Under the pieces are notes generated by a model. The model was not told where the DNA came from and did not search any database. It saw only the letters and a list, made by a program, of their open reading frames with translations. The position numbers and the translations under genes are program-made. A stretch of DNA of 64,000 bases from Tragulus kanchil (Eukaryota > Chordata > Mammalia > Artiodactyla > Tragulidae): the NCBI GenBank assembly GCA_022376925.1, contig JAIOJX010000028.1, positions 66,243,001 to 66,307,000 on the forward strand, read 5' to 3'. Below, in pieces: positions 1-12,179 of the stretch. The first letter of the stretch is position 1. Each line of letters begins with the position of its first letter.

Positions 1-1655
1 ACAAAAAAGGAACATACCCAAGCCATCTGAAAGCATTCATCTAAGGTTCAGAATTTAAAAGACTGTTTAAAATGATAGCTCCAAGGTTTCAATCTGATTC
101 ACTTAATATAAAGTCTATACGATGGCTAAAAAAAAAAAGAGATGTGAGAAGCAATTAAAAACAGAAAAAGAGATGTGTTGCCAGCTTTCTGGGTTTAATC
201 CATTCTAGTGTAGGGCATCTACAAGGAATTTGTTGAAAGATTAATTTTATGGATTGATAGGAACTTCCTGCTTTCTCTTTCAATTTCTCATTTTTTCATA
301 CTATTTTTCTTTTCATCTTTAACAATGAAGAATGCTTTACAAAGCTGATACAACAATGAAGTAGATGATTAGATTCTTGACTGCAAGTTGCCTAAGATCC
401 ACTTGAGAACTCAGAATGCTTACCTGCTCCCATAAAACAATTAAATAAAAGAATATATTCATTCCTCCTATAGTGAACAGCACAAAATTATAGTTTCAAT
501 CATGTAAATAACAGTCAGATAATAATGAGCAAATCATAGATCTTTTCTTAAAAAAAAATCAGAACCCTTTAAATATGTAATACTCATTATAATTCATTAT
601 TAAGCATTATAATTAAAAAAAATTTTGGGGTGTTCTTTAATAATAACTGGATAAAAACACAATTTGAAAGATTTTTTAAAACTATTTTATATTGGAATAC
701 AGTTGATTAATAATATTGTGTTAATTTCAGATATATTACAAAGTGATTCAGTTATACACATGCATGTATCTATTTTTTCTCAATTTCTTTTCCCAATTAG
801 GTTGTTATAGAATATTGAGCAGAGTTCCCTGTATTATACAGTAGGACCTTGCTGGTCATCCACTTGAAATATAGCAGTGTACACATGTTGATCCCAAATT
901 CCCTATGATTTTTTATTTAAATTTATGAAGAAAATAAATATAAATGTAAGGTTCATGAACCAAAAATTAGACTCATTTTAAATATGAATTACATTTTTCT
1001 GCTTTGTGGTAGCAAACTTCCAATTAGTTTATATTTTAATTATTTTTCCTTGTTTTATATTTCTGTGGATATTATACATAAATTTTTTATATCTGTATTC
1101 AGCTGACAAAAAAGGAACATACCCAAGCCATCTGAAAGCATTCATCTAAGGTTCAGAATTTAAAAGACTGTTTAAAATGATAGCTCCAAGGTTTCAATCT
1201 GATTCACTTAATATAAAGTCTATACGATGGCTAAAAAAAAAAAGAGATGTGAGAAGCAATTAAAAACAGAAAAAGAGATGTGTTGCCAGCTTTCTGGGTT
1301 TAATCCATTCTAGTGTAGGGCATCTACAAGGAATTTGTTGAAAGATTAATTTTATGGATTGATAGGAACTTCCTGCTTTCTCTTTCAATTTCTCATTTTT
1401 TCATACTATTTTTCTTTTCATCTTTAACAATGAAGAATGCTTTACAAAGCTGATACAACAATGAAGTAGATGATTAGATTCTTGACTGCAAGTTGCCTAA
1501 GATCCACTTGAGAACTCAGAATGCTTACCTGCTCCCATAAAACAATTAAATAAAAGAATATATTCATTCCTCCTATAGTGAACAGCACAAAATTATAGTT
1601 TCAATCATGTAAATAACAGTCAGATAATAATGAGCAAATCATAGATCTTTTCTAT
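1..1655. repeat. Overlap duplication 1 (offset 1105; first copy enters from outside the window)
   Basis: Bases 1-550 recur as 1106-1655 with essentially no change. The match ends abruptly at 550/551, so the repeated block is best read as 551-1655, with the first 555 bases of its earlier copy lying upstream of the window. The block holds an antisense L1 3' UTR (672-905) and otherwise unrecognised AT-rich sequence. Confidence 0.93.
672..905 (-). mobile_element. L1 LINE 3' UTR fragment, artiodactyl type, antisense
   Basis: Read on the minus strand this ends in the familiar artiodactyl L1 terminus: a run about a 'crossing' tract corresponding to ctgaaact..acacaa, then a poly-A seen here as the T/A-rich start near 672-690. 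The plus-strand text includes agtgattcagttatacac and gagttccctgtattataca, both recognisable in cattle and whale L1 3' UTRs. Only about 230 bp is present, a 5'-truncated copy with no reading frame. Family assignment is from memory of the consensus. Confidence 0.75.
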
Positions 1656-1877
1656 AAGTAAAAGGTATACATTTTTAAAATGCATTTTTTATGTATTAAG
1701 AAAGTAAACATTCAGAACAGTTTCCTTGAATAGAGAATCAAATATTTTTAGTTGAAAGACATGAGATTGAAAAGAAATTTAAGATAAGCATATTCTGTCT
1801 TATTTGCATAGTAGGAATGCTGCAACTTTTGTCAAACTTTTTATGCAAAGTGAGTCACGCAAAACTAACACTGTAGA

Positions 1878-2078
1878 GGGACTTCCCTGATGGTCCAGAG
1901 GTTAAGAATCCACTTTCCAATGCAGGGGATATGGGTTCAGTCCCTGGTTGGGGAACTAAGAGCCCACATGCTGCAGGGAAACTAAGTTCATGCACACAAC
2001 TAGAGAGAAGCTTGCACATACCACAAAGAACCAGGGTAGCCAAAATGAAAATGAAACAACAACAACAACAACAACAAT
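1878..2078 (+). mobile_element. CHR-type tRNA-derived SINE, first copy
   Basis: It starts with the typical head gggacttccctg.tggtccag, followed by ggttcagtccctgg (B-box-like), the 'gggaactaag agcccacatgctgc' middle region and a (CAA)n tail at 2057-2078. This is the cetartiodactyl tRNA-Glu-derived SINE architecture in sense orientation. No convincing target-site duplication was found. The CAA tail creates a spurious poly-glutamine frame. Confidence 0.8.
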
Positions 2079-3010
2079 ACCAGAAACTAAATAAAAACCA
2101 TAATACTTCAAAAAAGTTCTTTTGGCAATATGTGCAGGGTTTATTTAAGGGTGCCAGAAGACAGCTCTGCAAGCTGTTAAATTAGCCATAGAGGCATTAA
2201 TGTGAGTCCAGAGAGCTTGGACTCACTGATGGTAACAGCACTGGGAACAGAAAGGGGAAAATGGAAGCAGGATGTAGGCTGGGGGGGTTACTGGATGTAA
2301 TAATAAGTAGATTAGAAAAGAGAGTCAGGAAAGAGTGCAAGAATGAGAGCTGAAAACTTAAAAACTGAAATCTTGGAAAAAATAAAGCTGTAGGAGAATC
2401 AAGGGGGGGTAGTCCGGAGGGAAAGATCAGACACTCCACTGACAACTTTACATAGGGCTGAACTGGGGGAGTGAAAGATTAATTTTATGGATTGATAGGA
2501 ACTTCCTGCTTTCTCTTTCAATTTCTCATTTTTTCATACTATTTTTCTTTTCATCTTTAACAATGAAGAATGCTTTACAAAGCTGATACAACAATGAAGT
2601 AGATGATTAGATTCTTGACTGCAAGTTGCCTAAGATCCACTTGAGAACTCAGAATGCTTACCTGCTCCCATAAAACAATTAAATAAAAGAATATATTCAT
2701 TCCTCCTATAGTGAACAGCACAAAATTATAGTTTCAATCATGTAAATAACAGTCAGATAATAATGAGCAAATCATAGATCTTTTCTATAAGTAAAAGGTA
2801 TACATTTTTAAAATGCATTTTTTATGTATTAAGAAAGTAAACATTCAGAACAGTTTCCTTGAATAGAGAATCAAATATTTTTAGTTGAAAGACATGAGAT
2901 TGAAAAGAAATTTAAGATAAGCATATTCTGTCTTATTTGCATAGTAGGAATGCTGCAACTTTTGTCAAACTTTTTATGCAAAGTGAGTCACGCAAAACTA
3001 ACACTGTAGA

Positions 3011-3211
3011 GGGACTTCCCTGATGGTCCAGAGGTTAAGAATCCACTTTCCAATGCAGGGGATATGGGTTCAGTCCCTGGTTGGGGAACTAAGAGCCCAC
3101 ATGCTGCAGGGAAACTAAGTTCATGCACACAACTAGAGAGAAGCTTGCACATACCACAAAGAACCAGGGTAGCCAAAATGAAAATGAAACAACAACAACA
3201 ACAACAACAAT
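3011..3211 (+). mobile_element. CHR-type SINE, second copy made by duplication 2
   Basis: Same element as 1878-2078 shifted by 1133 bases, including the same CAA tail and the same flanks. It is therefore a copy of the locus and not an independent insertion. Confidence 0.8.
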
Positions 3212-3636
3212 ACCAGAAACTAAATAAAAACCATAATACTTCAAAAAAGTTCTTTTGGCAATATGTGCAGGGTTTATTTAAGGGTGCCAGAAGACAGCTC
3301 TGCAAGCTGTTAAATTAGCCATAGAGGCATTAATGTGAGTCCAGAGAGCTTGGACTCACTGATGGTAACAGCACTGGGAACAGAAAGGGGAAAATGGAAG
3401 CAGGATGTAGGCTGGGGGGGTTACTGGATGTAATAATAAGTAGATTAGAAAAGAGAGTCAGGAAAGAGTGCAAGAATGAGAGCTGAAAACTTAAAAACTG
3501 AAATCTTGGAAAAAATAAAGCTGTAGGAGAATCAAGTGTGGGGAAAGTTCTGCTGTATTTGATCAACACTGGGGAGCGTGAGATAAAGATCAGACACTCC
3601 ACTGACAACTTTACATAGGGCTGAACTGGAGGAACT

Positions 3637-4265
3637 GGCAAATTTAGAAATCCTTTCAGTGGAATTCATAACTGAAGTCATTAGAAGATAGGAAACATCC
3701 AAGGGAGACAATAAATGGAGAGGAGAGGTATATAATGTGCAAGTCATGTGGCACAATTTAAACAGATTGAAGTGAGAGGACCCCTGAAACAGAAGTAGCA
3801 AAAAAGACACTAAGGGATAAAACTGGAACTGTATAATGCCTAGAGAGTCAGGGAACAATTTCAACAATTTTTACACAATTTGGAAAAATTAGGAATGATA
3901 TTATGAAGAAAACTTTTGTGGTTTATAAAAGGAGATTACTAGTTACCTTCAACTAGGGCTCTTGTGAGAAGTCAGAAACTGCATCATGGAATTAAGTCAA
4001 GAAATTAGGAGATGAATGTGGAGCAATTTGAGAATTTTATGGTGGAAGAGAAATTCATATAGGTCTTTATTTGGATTTAGGATTAGAAATTGTTCAAAAT
4101 TAGAATAAATTTCTTATTTCTTTTAGAAAACAACTTGGTTCAAAAATAAAACAGAAATAGGAAATGAACAGTTCAGAGCCAGGTATTTCTAAATAACTCA
4201 TATTTTAGACTGGACTTTGACATATTTGGACTCCATAAGTATTCTCTGTACTGTAATGAACCACC
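3637..4265. other. Single-copy AT-rich stretch, nothing recognised
   Basis: No gene, RNA or repeat family recognised. The first ~250 bases are purine-rich and continue the tract that begins near 3330. It lies between duplications 2 and 3. Confidence 0.5.
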
Positions 4266-4434
4266 AATGTACAGGTTGTAACTTTCCAAAGCTTAAAGAG
4301 TAGGCAAGCAAACCAACTGACTTAAAAGTGTGCTGTAAATTGTATTTACCATCCAAGGAAGGGTACCTAGAGAAGAGGAATAATTCAGGGGAAATGTATG
4401 TTTTAGGGTAAACAGAGCTGCTGTGAATGAACAA

Positions 4435-4768
4435 TGTTACCTGCAGTATCAGTCAACAAAGGACATTGCACCCACTGGTCTTATATAGTTAAGGTTCCTA
4501 TCAAAGGAATGATTTCAGTGAGCCCAGGCTCTAACAACTTCCCAAACACAGAAACGTGCTAAATTCATTAACCTGTGGTATCTGGTTTTCTTTAATTAAC
4601 AGTGTTCTTTTGAAGTTTTGACTACCTGGTCTTTCTTGTGAAAACGCCTATACATCCTGGCTCCTTCCTTGCTTCTTCAGAGAAGTCTGTGAGAGCTACC
4701 TTCTGTTTGACCTGCCAAATAAAGCATAATTCTCAACTTTTAGGTTGTCCTTTTTTCTCCAGTTGACA
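4435..4768 (+). mobile_element. Possible solo LTR of an endogenous retrovirus (3' R/U5-like part clearest), first copy
   Basis: 4600-4768 reads like the end of a class I-type LTR: a pyrimidine-rich ctggctccttccttgcttc block, then ccaaataaagcat as polyadenylation signal, then a T-rich U5-like segment ending ttgaca. Candidate limits tg...ca are 4435 and 4768, but no target-site duplication flanks them and no primer-binding site or coding remnant is adjacent. It could instead be a chance polyadenylation-rich tract. Confidence 0.42.
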
Positions 4769-5533
4769 TCTCCAAGAAAGAGCCCCTAAATCATCCAAAG
4801 ATCGGTGCGTCACCAGAGTTAGGTCTTTGTCAATAAAGTTGTAAGTGGTAGAAAGGTTTCCTTTCATTTTTTTTGCCTGACCCAAAGGTATCAGCTAGGA
4901 CCTTAGCCTTGTTTTCAAACCATACCAATGGGTCGAATAAAAATTCACATTCGAGGCATTATTTAAAAATAGACTTAAGAATGATGTGAATTTTAAACAT
5001 TGTCACCTAGTATCATTTAGGAAAAGGTATGTCTTTGTATATTTTGTCTCATTAAACACCATTAGTTTTTGTGTTCTCTGGCCAGAAGTTTTGCTTGAAT
5101 GGAGGGAGAGAAGGAAACAGATATCCAGATTCAAATAAGTAATGATATATCACACAAAGCCACAAAGTCAATCAGTGACAGACTGAACTATTTTGTAAAC
5201 TCTGTTCTAGATTCTTGACTTATAAACTTACTGCAAATTGAAAACAAGTCATAAAAACTTTAAAGGGCTGTAAATACATGATACATGTAGCAAATAAGAT
5301 AAGTGATTAAAAATGTAAAATATATTATTTTAAATTATGATGGAAATTAGTATATATGATCACAAATGTACAGGTTGTAACTTTCCAAAGCTTAAAGAGT
5401 AGGCAAGCAAACCAACTGACTTAAAAGTGTGCTGTAAATTGTATTTACCATCCAAGGAAGGGTACCTAGAGAAGAGGAATAATTCAGGGGAAATGTATGT
5501 TTTAGGGTAAACAGAGCTGCTGTGAATGAACAA

Positions 5534-5867
5534 TGTTACCTGCAGTATCAGTCAACAAAGGACATTGCACCCACTGGTCTTATATAGTTAAGGTTCCTAT
5601 CAAAGGAATGATTTCAGTGAGCCCAGGCTCTAACAACTTCCCAAACACAGAAACGTGCTAAATTCATTAACCTGTGGTATCTGGTTTTCTTTAATTAACA
5701 GTGTTCTTTTGAAGTTTTGACTACCTGGTCTTTCTTGTGAAAACGCCTATACATCCTGGCTCCTTCCTTGCTTCTTCAGAGAAGTCTGTGAGAGCTACCT
5801 TCTGTTTGACCTGCCAAATAAAGCATAATTCTCAACTTTTAGGTTGTCCTTTTTTCTCCAGTTGACA
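5534..5867 (+). mobile_element. Possible solo LTR, second copy made by duplication 3
   Basis: The same bases as 4435-4768, shifted by 1099. The two copies share flanks on both sides, so they are not the 5' and 3' LTRs of a provirus. Confidence 0.42.
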
Positions 5868-6464
5868 TCTCCAAGAAAGAGCCCCTAAATCATCCAAAGA
5901 TCGGTGCGTCACCAGAGTTAGGTCTTTGTCAATAAAGTTGTAAGTGGTAAAAAGGTTTCCTTTCATTTTTTTTGCCTGACCCAAAGGTATCATCTAGGAC
6001 CTTAGCCTTGTTTTCAAACCATACCAATGGTTCGAATCAAAATTCACATTGGAGGGATTATTTAAAAATAGACTTAAGAATGATGTGAATTTTAAACATT
6101 GTCACCTAGTATCATTTAGGAAAAGGTATGTCTTTGTATATTTTGTCTCATTAAACACCATTAGTTTTTGTGTTCTCTGGCCAGAAGTTTTGCTTGAATG
6201 GAGGGAGAGAAGGAAACAGATATCCAGATTCAAATAAGTAATGATATATCACACAAAGCCACAAAGTCAATCAGTGACAGACTGAACTATTTTGTAAACT
6301 CTGTTCTAGATTCTTGACTTATAAACTTACTGCAAATTGAAAACAAGTCATAAAAACTTTAAAGGGCTGTAAATACATGATACATGTAGCAAATAAGATA
6401 AGTGATTAAAAATGTAAAATATATTATTTTAAATTATGATGGAAATTAGTATATATGATCACAA

Positions 6465-7985
6465 AGTATATAAGAGAGAATTTTGGGCCTTACAGATTGC
6501 TTGTGAAAACAATTAATTTTTCAACAATTGATCCCATTCATTCAAAATCATTTGTGTAATTAACCAGAAGAAATACTTATTTATATCTGTGCTTAAAATT
6601 ATTTTCTTAATCAACAGATTAAAGAATAAGCTCAGCTTTATTCAGCATTATCTTAACATTACATAAGGCTGAAAAATACTTATACAGCCAAGTATCTAAG
6701 TAAACAAAATGGCATTTGCTTTCAATTTCATAAGAAGAGTAATATTATTACACACATAATCACCCTATTGTGGTAATAAAAGCCCAAATATCTCACTTTT
6801 GTTTTCAAAATGGCAGAGCTGAATTTTCAGAAATTTGAATCCAGGAAACATTCTCGTAACTTTTAAATTGAGTTGACTTTGTTTATATAACTATTAGATT
6901 ATTTTAATAGAAATAGTTCACTTCTTCTACCATCTTTTTCTTCTCTTCCTTTTTTTCTCCTTTATCAATTTCCCTTGCACCTATGGTAGTTTGGGTGTTA
7001 TAATTCTCAGTCAGTTTGGCTCTCTTGAACAATGAATTATGGATTCTGAAGTAGATCTAAAACAACAGAATTGTCAGGTAGGGTGGTAAAGTGCTTAATG
7101 ATACAAAGATGTTAACATATTCAGATTTACTATTGCCTATGATCCCTCTTCAAGAAGCAAGGATGAGGCACTTAAAGGTCATGCTATTGAAAGTAATTCA
7201 GAAAATGTAAAAAAAGAAAAAAGAAGAGGTAAAGACAAGAAAAGAAATGCTTGAAAACTTATAGCAAGAAGATAAAATAATAAGAATGATTCTATGTTGA
7301 GTCATCTATCACAGATGCCAAAGTAATATAACCTATGAAAGGCTATTGCCAACATATGGTAATGTGCAGACTGATGCTAATTAGACAAGCTTTGCTCCAC
7401 ACATAGTCTGGCCTTTTCAGTTCTTGGTAGTCATAAACATAAGGAGTTACTGATTTAATGACAGGCAGAATTTCCTGCTGAGCCAGGAAAAAGATAATGG
7501 TTTAGAGATTAAAGTTTTAAGTGTTAACTAGGAGACATATTCAAAACAACTAACCAGGATCAATTTTTTCAGAAGAAGGACATGCTTGTATTAGTTTAAA
7601 GACAGTATGGAAATCACTGACATTATTTATAACTTCATTTGGCTATTGACTAAACAACAGAGACTAAAATTTTTCTTCTCTCTCTTTCTTTCTTGGCTGA
7701 GCTAAGCCTTCCCACAAGGAAGGACTGAAACGGATACCATCAGAATATCCTGCTGAGCTGTTTCTGAAAATTAATTCAGGTAGATGCAGGAGGCAGTGTG
7801 TGTGTGTGTGTGTACCTGTGTTTAAAAATAGGATGACGAAAATATTTAATGGAAATGGAGCAAATCTCAGTCTTGTCACTGCTCTTCAAAAGATAAATTG
7901 TTCATATCACCATTAGCTACAACTCTACTAAATTTCACCACAGGATCCCTACCCTTGCATTCTTGACTGGTTCCTTTGAGAGAAC
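6465..7985. other. Single-copy AT-rich stretch with one TG microsatellite
   Basis: No gene or repeat family recognised. The short open frames here lack any known motif. The only clear feature is the TG repeat at 7796-7813. Confidence 0.5.
7796..7813. repeat. (TG)n microsatellite
   Basis: Nine uninterrupted GT units, followed by a short degenerate tail. Confidence 0.9.
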
Positions 7986-10242
7986 ATAAAAGAGAGACTT
8001 TACTACAGGATTGTAAAACATGAGGTCCTTAGGTATTTTAAGTTACTATACATATGTATTTTGAGTATAGCTTTTTCAGGTGAAAAATTTATTCATTTTT
8101 CCATTTATTACTAATATTTATCCCCTGCTCAGAAAAAGAGACCTGAGAAAATAAGAAATGAGAAGTGAAGTATTATGAAATCACCAAATGTATACACAGT
8201 GATGACTGCTATCTGTAAATTGCTATTTCTCCTGGAGATGACATTGAAAAGTTTCATGTGGACACCCACAAAAGAGGCTACAACTGTTTTGTCTTTATAC
8301 AGTTTATAATATACCCTCCCAGAAATGAAGTCTCATTTTCTACCTTAAGTAAAACTCTGTAAATTCTCCCAGCATACTAAGTCTAAGAAAAATTTAACTA
8401 ATTTCTTTAAGGTCACAAGATGAATTAGTATGAGGTGAAACTAAATTTCTAGATCTTCTGATTCATTCCTCTTTGGACTCTTACATTACCCCTGGGACAC
8501 TGAGTTTGCAAAAGAAAAGGGTAAAAATCACAGGAGCAGTCAGGTAAAAGAAACACAAATTGTAATCCTGACTTGTTTATTTTCTGGAAGAATAGAGATT
8601 GGTGATCTTTCTAGATTACATCTAACTTGATCTTGAATTGTACACTCTCCAATTCCCCCCTCTTGACATTACCACCATTCTACATTAGATGTGTCATTTA
8701 TTATTAGACACACAGTAGCTGGAAATAGCACCTGATACAGAAGATATCTTTAAATATTTACAGAATAAACAAATTATATTTTCTATCTGCAAAACTAATA
8801 TTTTTAACCTACTGACTGAATGAAGTCATGCCTTGAATCTGAACCACCCATATTGATAAACTGTTAGCTAAACATGATCTGAATCACTTTACTGTTGCTT
8901 TATTACTGTCATTCTTTGGAAATCTATTGATGGGATACATTAGAATGTCAAATATCCTGGACTAACAGTAAATACAAAACTGAAAAATGTCAGATTTCTT
9001 CTGGCTGCAGTACAAGTAAATACTTGTGTTAAACATGGAACATATTTTGCCTGACACAGGAAAAATATACCTGTTCTCTCACACTAAGCACAAGTTAACT
9101 AATTAAAAAAACCTGTTTCTTTTCACACTAAGCAAGTTACATAAAGAGAGACTTTACTACAGGATTGAAAGGTTATTTTAAGTTACTATACATATGTATT
9201 TTGAGTATAGCTTTTTCAGGTGAAAAATTTATTCATTTTTCCATTTATTACTAATATTTATCCCCTGCTCAGAAAAAGAGACCTGAGAAAATAAGAAATG
9301 AGAAGTGAAGTATTATGAAATCACCAAATGTATACACAGTGATGACTGCTATCTGTAAATTGCTATTTCTCCTGGAGATGACATTGAAAAGTTTCATGTG
9401 GACACCCACAAAAGAGGCTACAACTGTTTTGTCTTTATACAGTTTATAATATACCCTCCCAGAAATGAAGTCTCATTTTCTACCTTAAGTAAAACTCTGT
9501 AAATTCTCCCAGCATACTAAGTCTAAGAAAAATTTAACTAATTTCTTTAAGGTCACAAGATGAATTAGTATGAGGTGAAACTAAATTTCTAGATCTTCTG
9601 ATTCATTCCTCTTTGGACTCTTACATTACCCCTGGGACACTGAGTTTGCAAAAGAAAAGGGTAAAAATCACAGGAGCAGTCAGGTAAAAGAAACACAAAT
9701 TGTAATCCTGACTTGTTTATTTTCTGGAAGAATAGAGATTGGTGATCTTTCTAGATTACATCTAACTTGATCTTGAATTGTACACTCTCCAATTCCCCCC
9801 TCTTGACATTACCACCATTCTACATTAGATGTGTCATTTATTATTAGACACACAGTAGCTGGAAATAGCACCTGATACAGAAGATATCTTTAAATATTTA
9901 CAGAATAAACAAATTATATTTTCTATCTGCAAAACTAATATTTTTAACCTACTGACTGAATGAAGTCATGCCTTGAATCTGAACCACCCATATTGATAAA
10001 CTGTTAGCTAAACATGATCTGAATCACTTTACTGTTGCTTTATTACTGTCATTCTTTGGAAATCTATTGATGGGATACATTAGAATGTCAAATATCCTGG
10101 ACTAACAGTAAATACAAAACTGAAAAATGTCAGATTTCTTCTGGCTGCAGTACAAGTAAATACTTGTGTTAAACATGGAACATATTTTGCCTGACACAGG
10201 AAAAATATACCTGTTCTCTCACACTAAGCACAAGTTAACTAA
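7986..10242. repeat. Overlap duplication 4 (offset 1140-1155)
   Basis: 7986-9102 recurs as 9141-10242. About 15 bases after 8014 are missing from the second copy (compare 8014-8040 with 9168-9180), changing the offset from 1155 to 1140. Between the copies, 9112-9140 is a garbled repeat of 9070-9099. Content is unrecognised apart from a weak MIR-like tract near 8395-8470 (ttaaggtcacaagatg). Confidence 0.95.
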
Positions 10243-10944
10243 ATGTTAAAGAACCAAAAGTTAACTAGGTGATATGCCATCTATTTCCTTTTCATCTATT
10301 GTTACATTGTTTCATTGCATAGCAATTCACTATTTTACTGTATCTTCTAATATATATGTTGTGCTTAAACAATACCCTTGGGTATATCTTGTTTTCATAT
10401 GTAGTTTGATAGATTCTCAGTTACAATTAATGGTTGTTATTTCAACTAAAATGCATATGTTATTGATGAAAATACAACTGACCTCTTTGAAAAGCATGTA
10501 TCACGGTAGTTAAAGTTTACAATAGAATGTGTGATGAGTTGGTCTTGATTCAATCACTACTGAATAGAGATATAAATTTCCAATAGGACCACTGCATTGG
10601 ACTCAGACACGTTCCACAGGATGTCTGGCCATGGGGTGAATGGAAGGACGAAGTGTGTGTTCTCTCTTTCACTGGGGAAATGTTTCTCCCACCAAGGCCC
10701 TTAACACTTGCAGACCGCTTTTCCCTCCAGGTTGATGTCCATTAATCTTACCACCTCCTGCCTAGCTGAGTCAGCACTTCGGATTCAGCACTTTGTCTCC
10801 ACAACCAGCAAATGGCTCTTTAGTTCTCAGGGTTTGCCCATGAGGAATAGCCCACACAGTGGGAGAGAATCAGGCCCTGTACACTTACAGTTCAAAAAGA
10901 CATTAATAATTTGGTCAAAATAAATAACTTCTTTGGCTATTCAG

Positions 10945-11012
10945 TATCACCTAGATAATCTTAGTGATGAGAATGGTGTATCACCTAGATAGTCTTAGTG
11001 ATGAGAATGGTG
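10945..11012. repeat. 34-bp direct tandem duplication
   Basis: 10945-10978 and 10979-11012 are adjacent and differ at one base (ctagataatc versus ctagatagtc). This is an ordinary short tandem duplication, unlike the ~1.1-kb series. Confidence 0.93.
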
Positions 11013-11870
11013 TGAATATTCCTCCAGAAAAAAAATTAAAATTTTATTTCCTCATTAAACAAACACAAATAAGTAAAGGCATCCACCCATTACCTCCTTG
11101 TAAAATAAACTCACACAGGCTACATAAGCCCATCCGAGCTTCAGGTAGGCTTAATTCATTCACTCTTAGCATATTTGGGGACACATATTCTTTTTTCTAT
11201 TAATAACTTATTTCTCTTATTCCTGGAGGGAAATCTCAACAGTCTTTATTTAGCACAGCAATTGACTTCACAGAGAATTAAAAGATCATGATGAATCACC
11301 TACTACATCTTGTAAAAGAAACACAGACATTTTTTGAAAAGTAACAGATTTCTAGATAAGCTAAGTGCCAGACATTTTACGTATATTAGCACATATCTGA
11401 AAAGAACAGTTTTCTAAGTACATACTTCCCCCAGATTGCCAGATTCGTTGATCCTGGGATTTAGGCTAGATCCTTAAAATCTGTACTACAGTTGTGATTA
11501 CAACTGTCTGATATTTGTTTGATAAACAACTGCTAAATACTAAGGATGCATAACCTTAAGAGTACATCATATTACAGGCAGGATAAAGCAACAGATACAT
11601 TCAGATGGATGGCATCTTCTCAGTGCCTGCTGGGTATCCCCCTGTTGAAAGGAGTTGTTACAGATTTTATTCTACAGTCCTGGACTGGATGTTTCTTAGA
11701 CTGATGAATTTTAAAAGCCTTGAGGAGCAGATACCATACCTTGCACATATGTTTATAAATACAGTGGAGTCTGGCACAAAGAAAACGTTGCAAAGTTTCT
11801 AGAATTCAGTGATGGATAAACAGTGCTGCCTAGCTGTAGGGATTTGAATGCATGCGTACTGCCTTGAAAC

Positions 11871-12012
11871 TAGTCATTCTCAAACTTCAGTGTGAGGGAA
11901 TTTCGTAAGGTGTAGGGACCCCATATACAGGTCTTCTTGTTTAGTATGTCTGCATGTGGCTTCACACTCTGAATTGATACCAGGCATTTAACACTGACCC
12001 AGATGTTTCCTG
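11871..12012 (+). mobile_element. Degraded MER5-like (hAT-Charlie) fragment
   Basis: It begins cattctcaaacttcagtgtg, matching the MER5 start as I know it, and ends with catttaacactgacccaga, matching the second half. The middle is badly eroded. Weak assignment. Confidence 0.4.
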
Positions 12013-12179
12013 GAGAAGATTTTGGAAAATTCTGTCTTTTACCACTTACAGCAAGTTGTCTTTCTTAGGTCCACCAGCATATTCTATTAGGAAGCGAAAT
12101 GTTTAAAACAGGGCCCTTTTTACACTCCGTATGGCTTCCATGGTTTTGCATGCACCTCTGTTCTTATATGGCATGAGAC

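Larger units (their letters stand above)
1340..3636. repeat. Overlap duplication 2 (offset 1133)
   Basis: 1340-2470 recurs as 2473-3636. Bases 235-550 belong to the same sequence, so part of it appears three times. Near the 3' end of the first copy, 2404-2421 (a G-run and a short unrelated string) replaces the 48 bases at 3537-3584 of the second copy. The downstream bases match again until the junction near 2471. Content: a CHR-type SINE and unrecognised purine-rich sequence. Confidence 0.95.
4266..6464. repeat. Overlap duplication 3 (offset 1099)
   Basis: 4266-5364 is followed directly by 5365-6464, a clean join with no filler. Most bases match. Substitutions cluster where 4928-4960 is compared with 6027-6059, with single changes near 4851/5950 and 4894/5993. 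Content: a possible LTR tail and unrecognised AT-rich sequence. Confidence 0.96.

Noticed and set aside
1931..2185. Frame with a poly-glutamine run
   Set aside because: The glutamines are the (CAA)n tail of the SINE at 1878-2078 read in one frame.
4435..5867. Provirus with two LTRs
   Set aside because: The two LTR-like tracts share their outer flanks as well and are separated by only unrecognised non-coding DNA, so they are duplicate copies of one tract.
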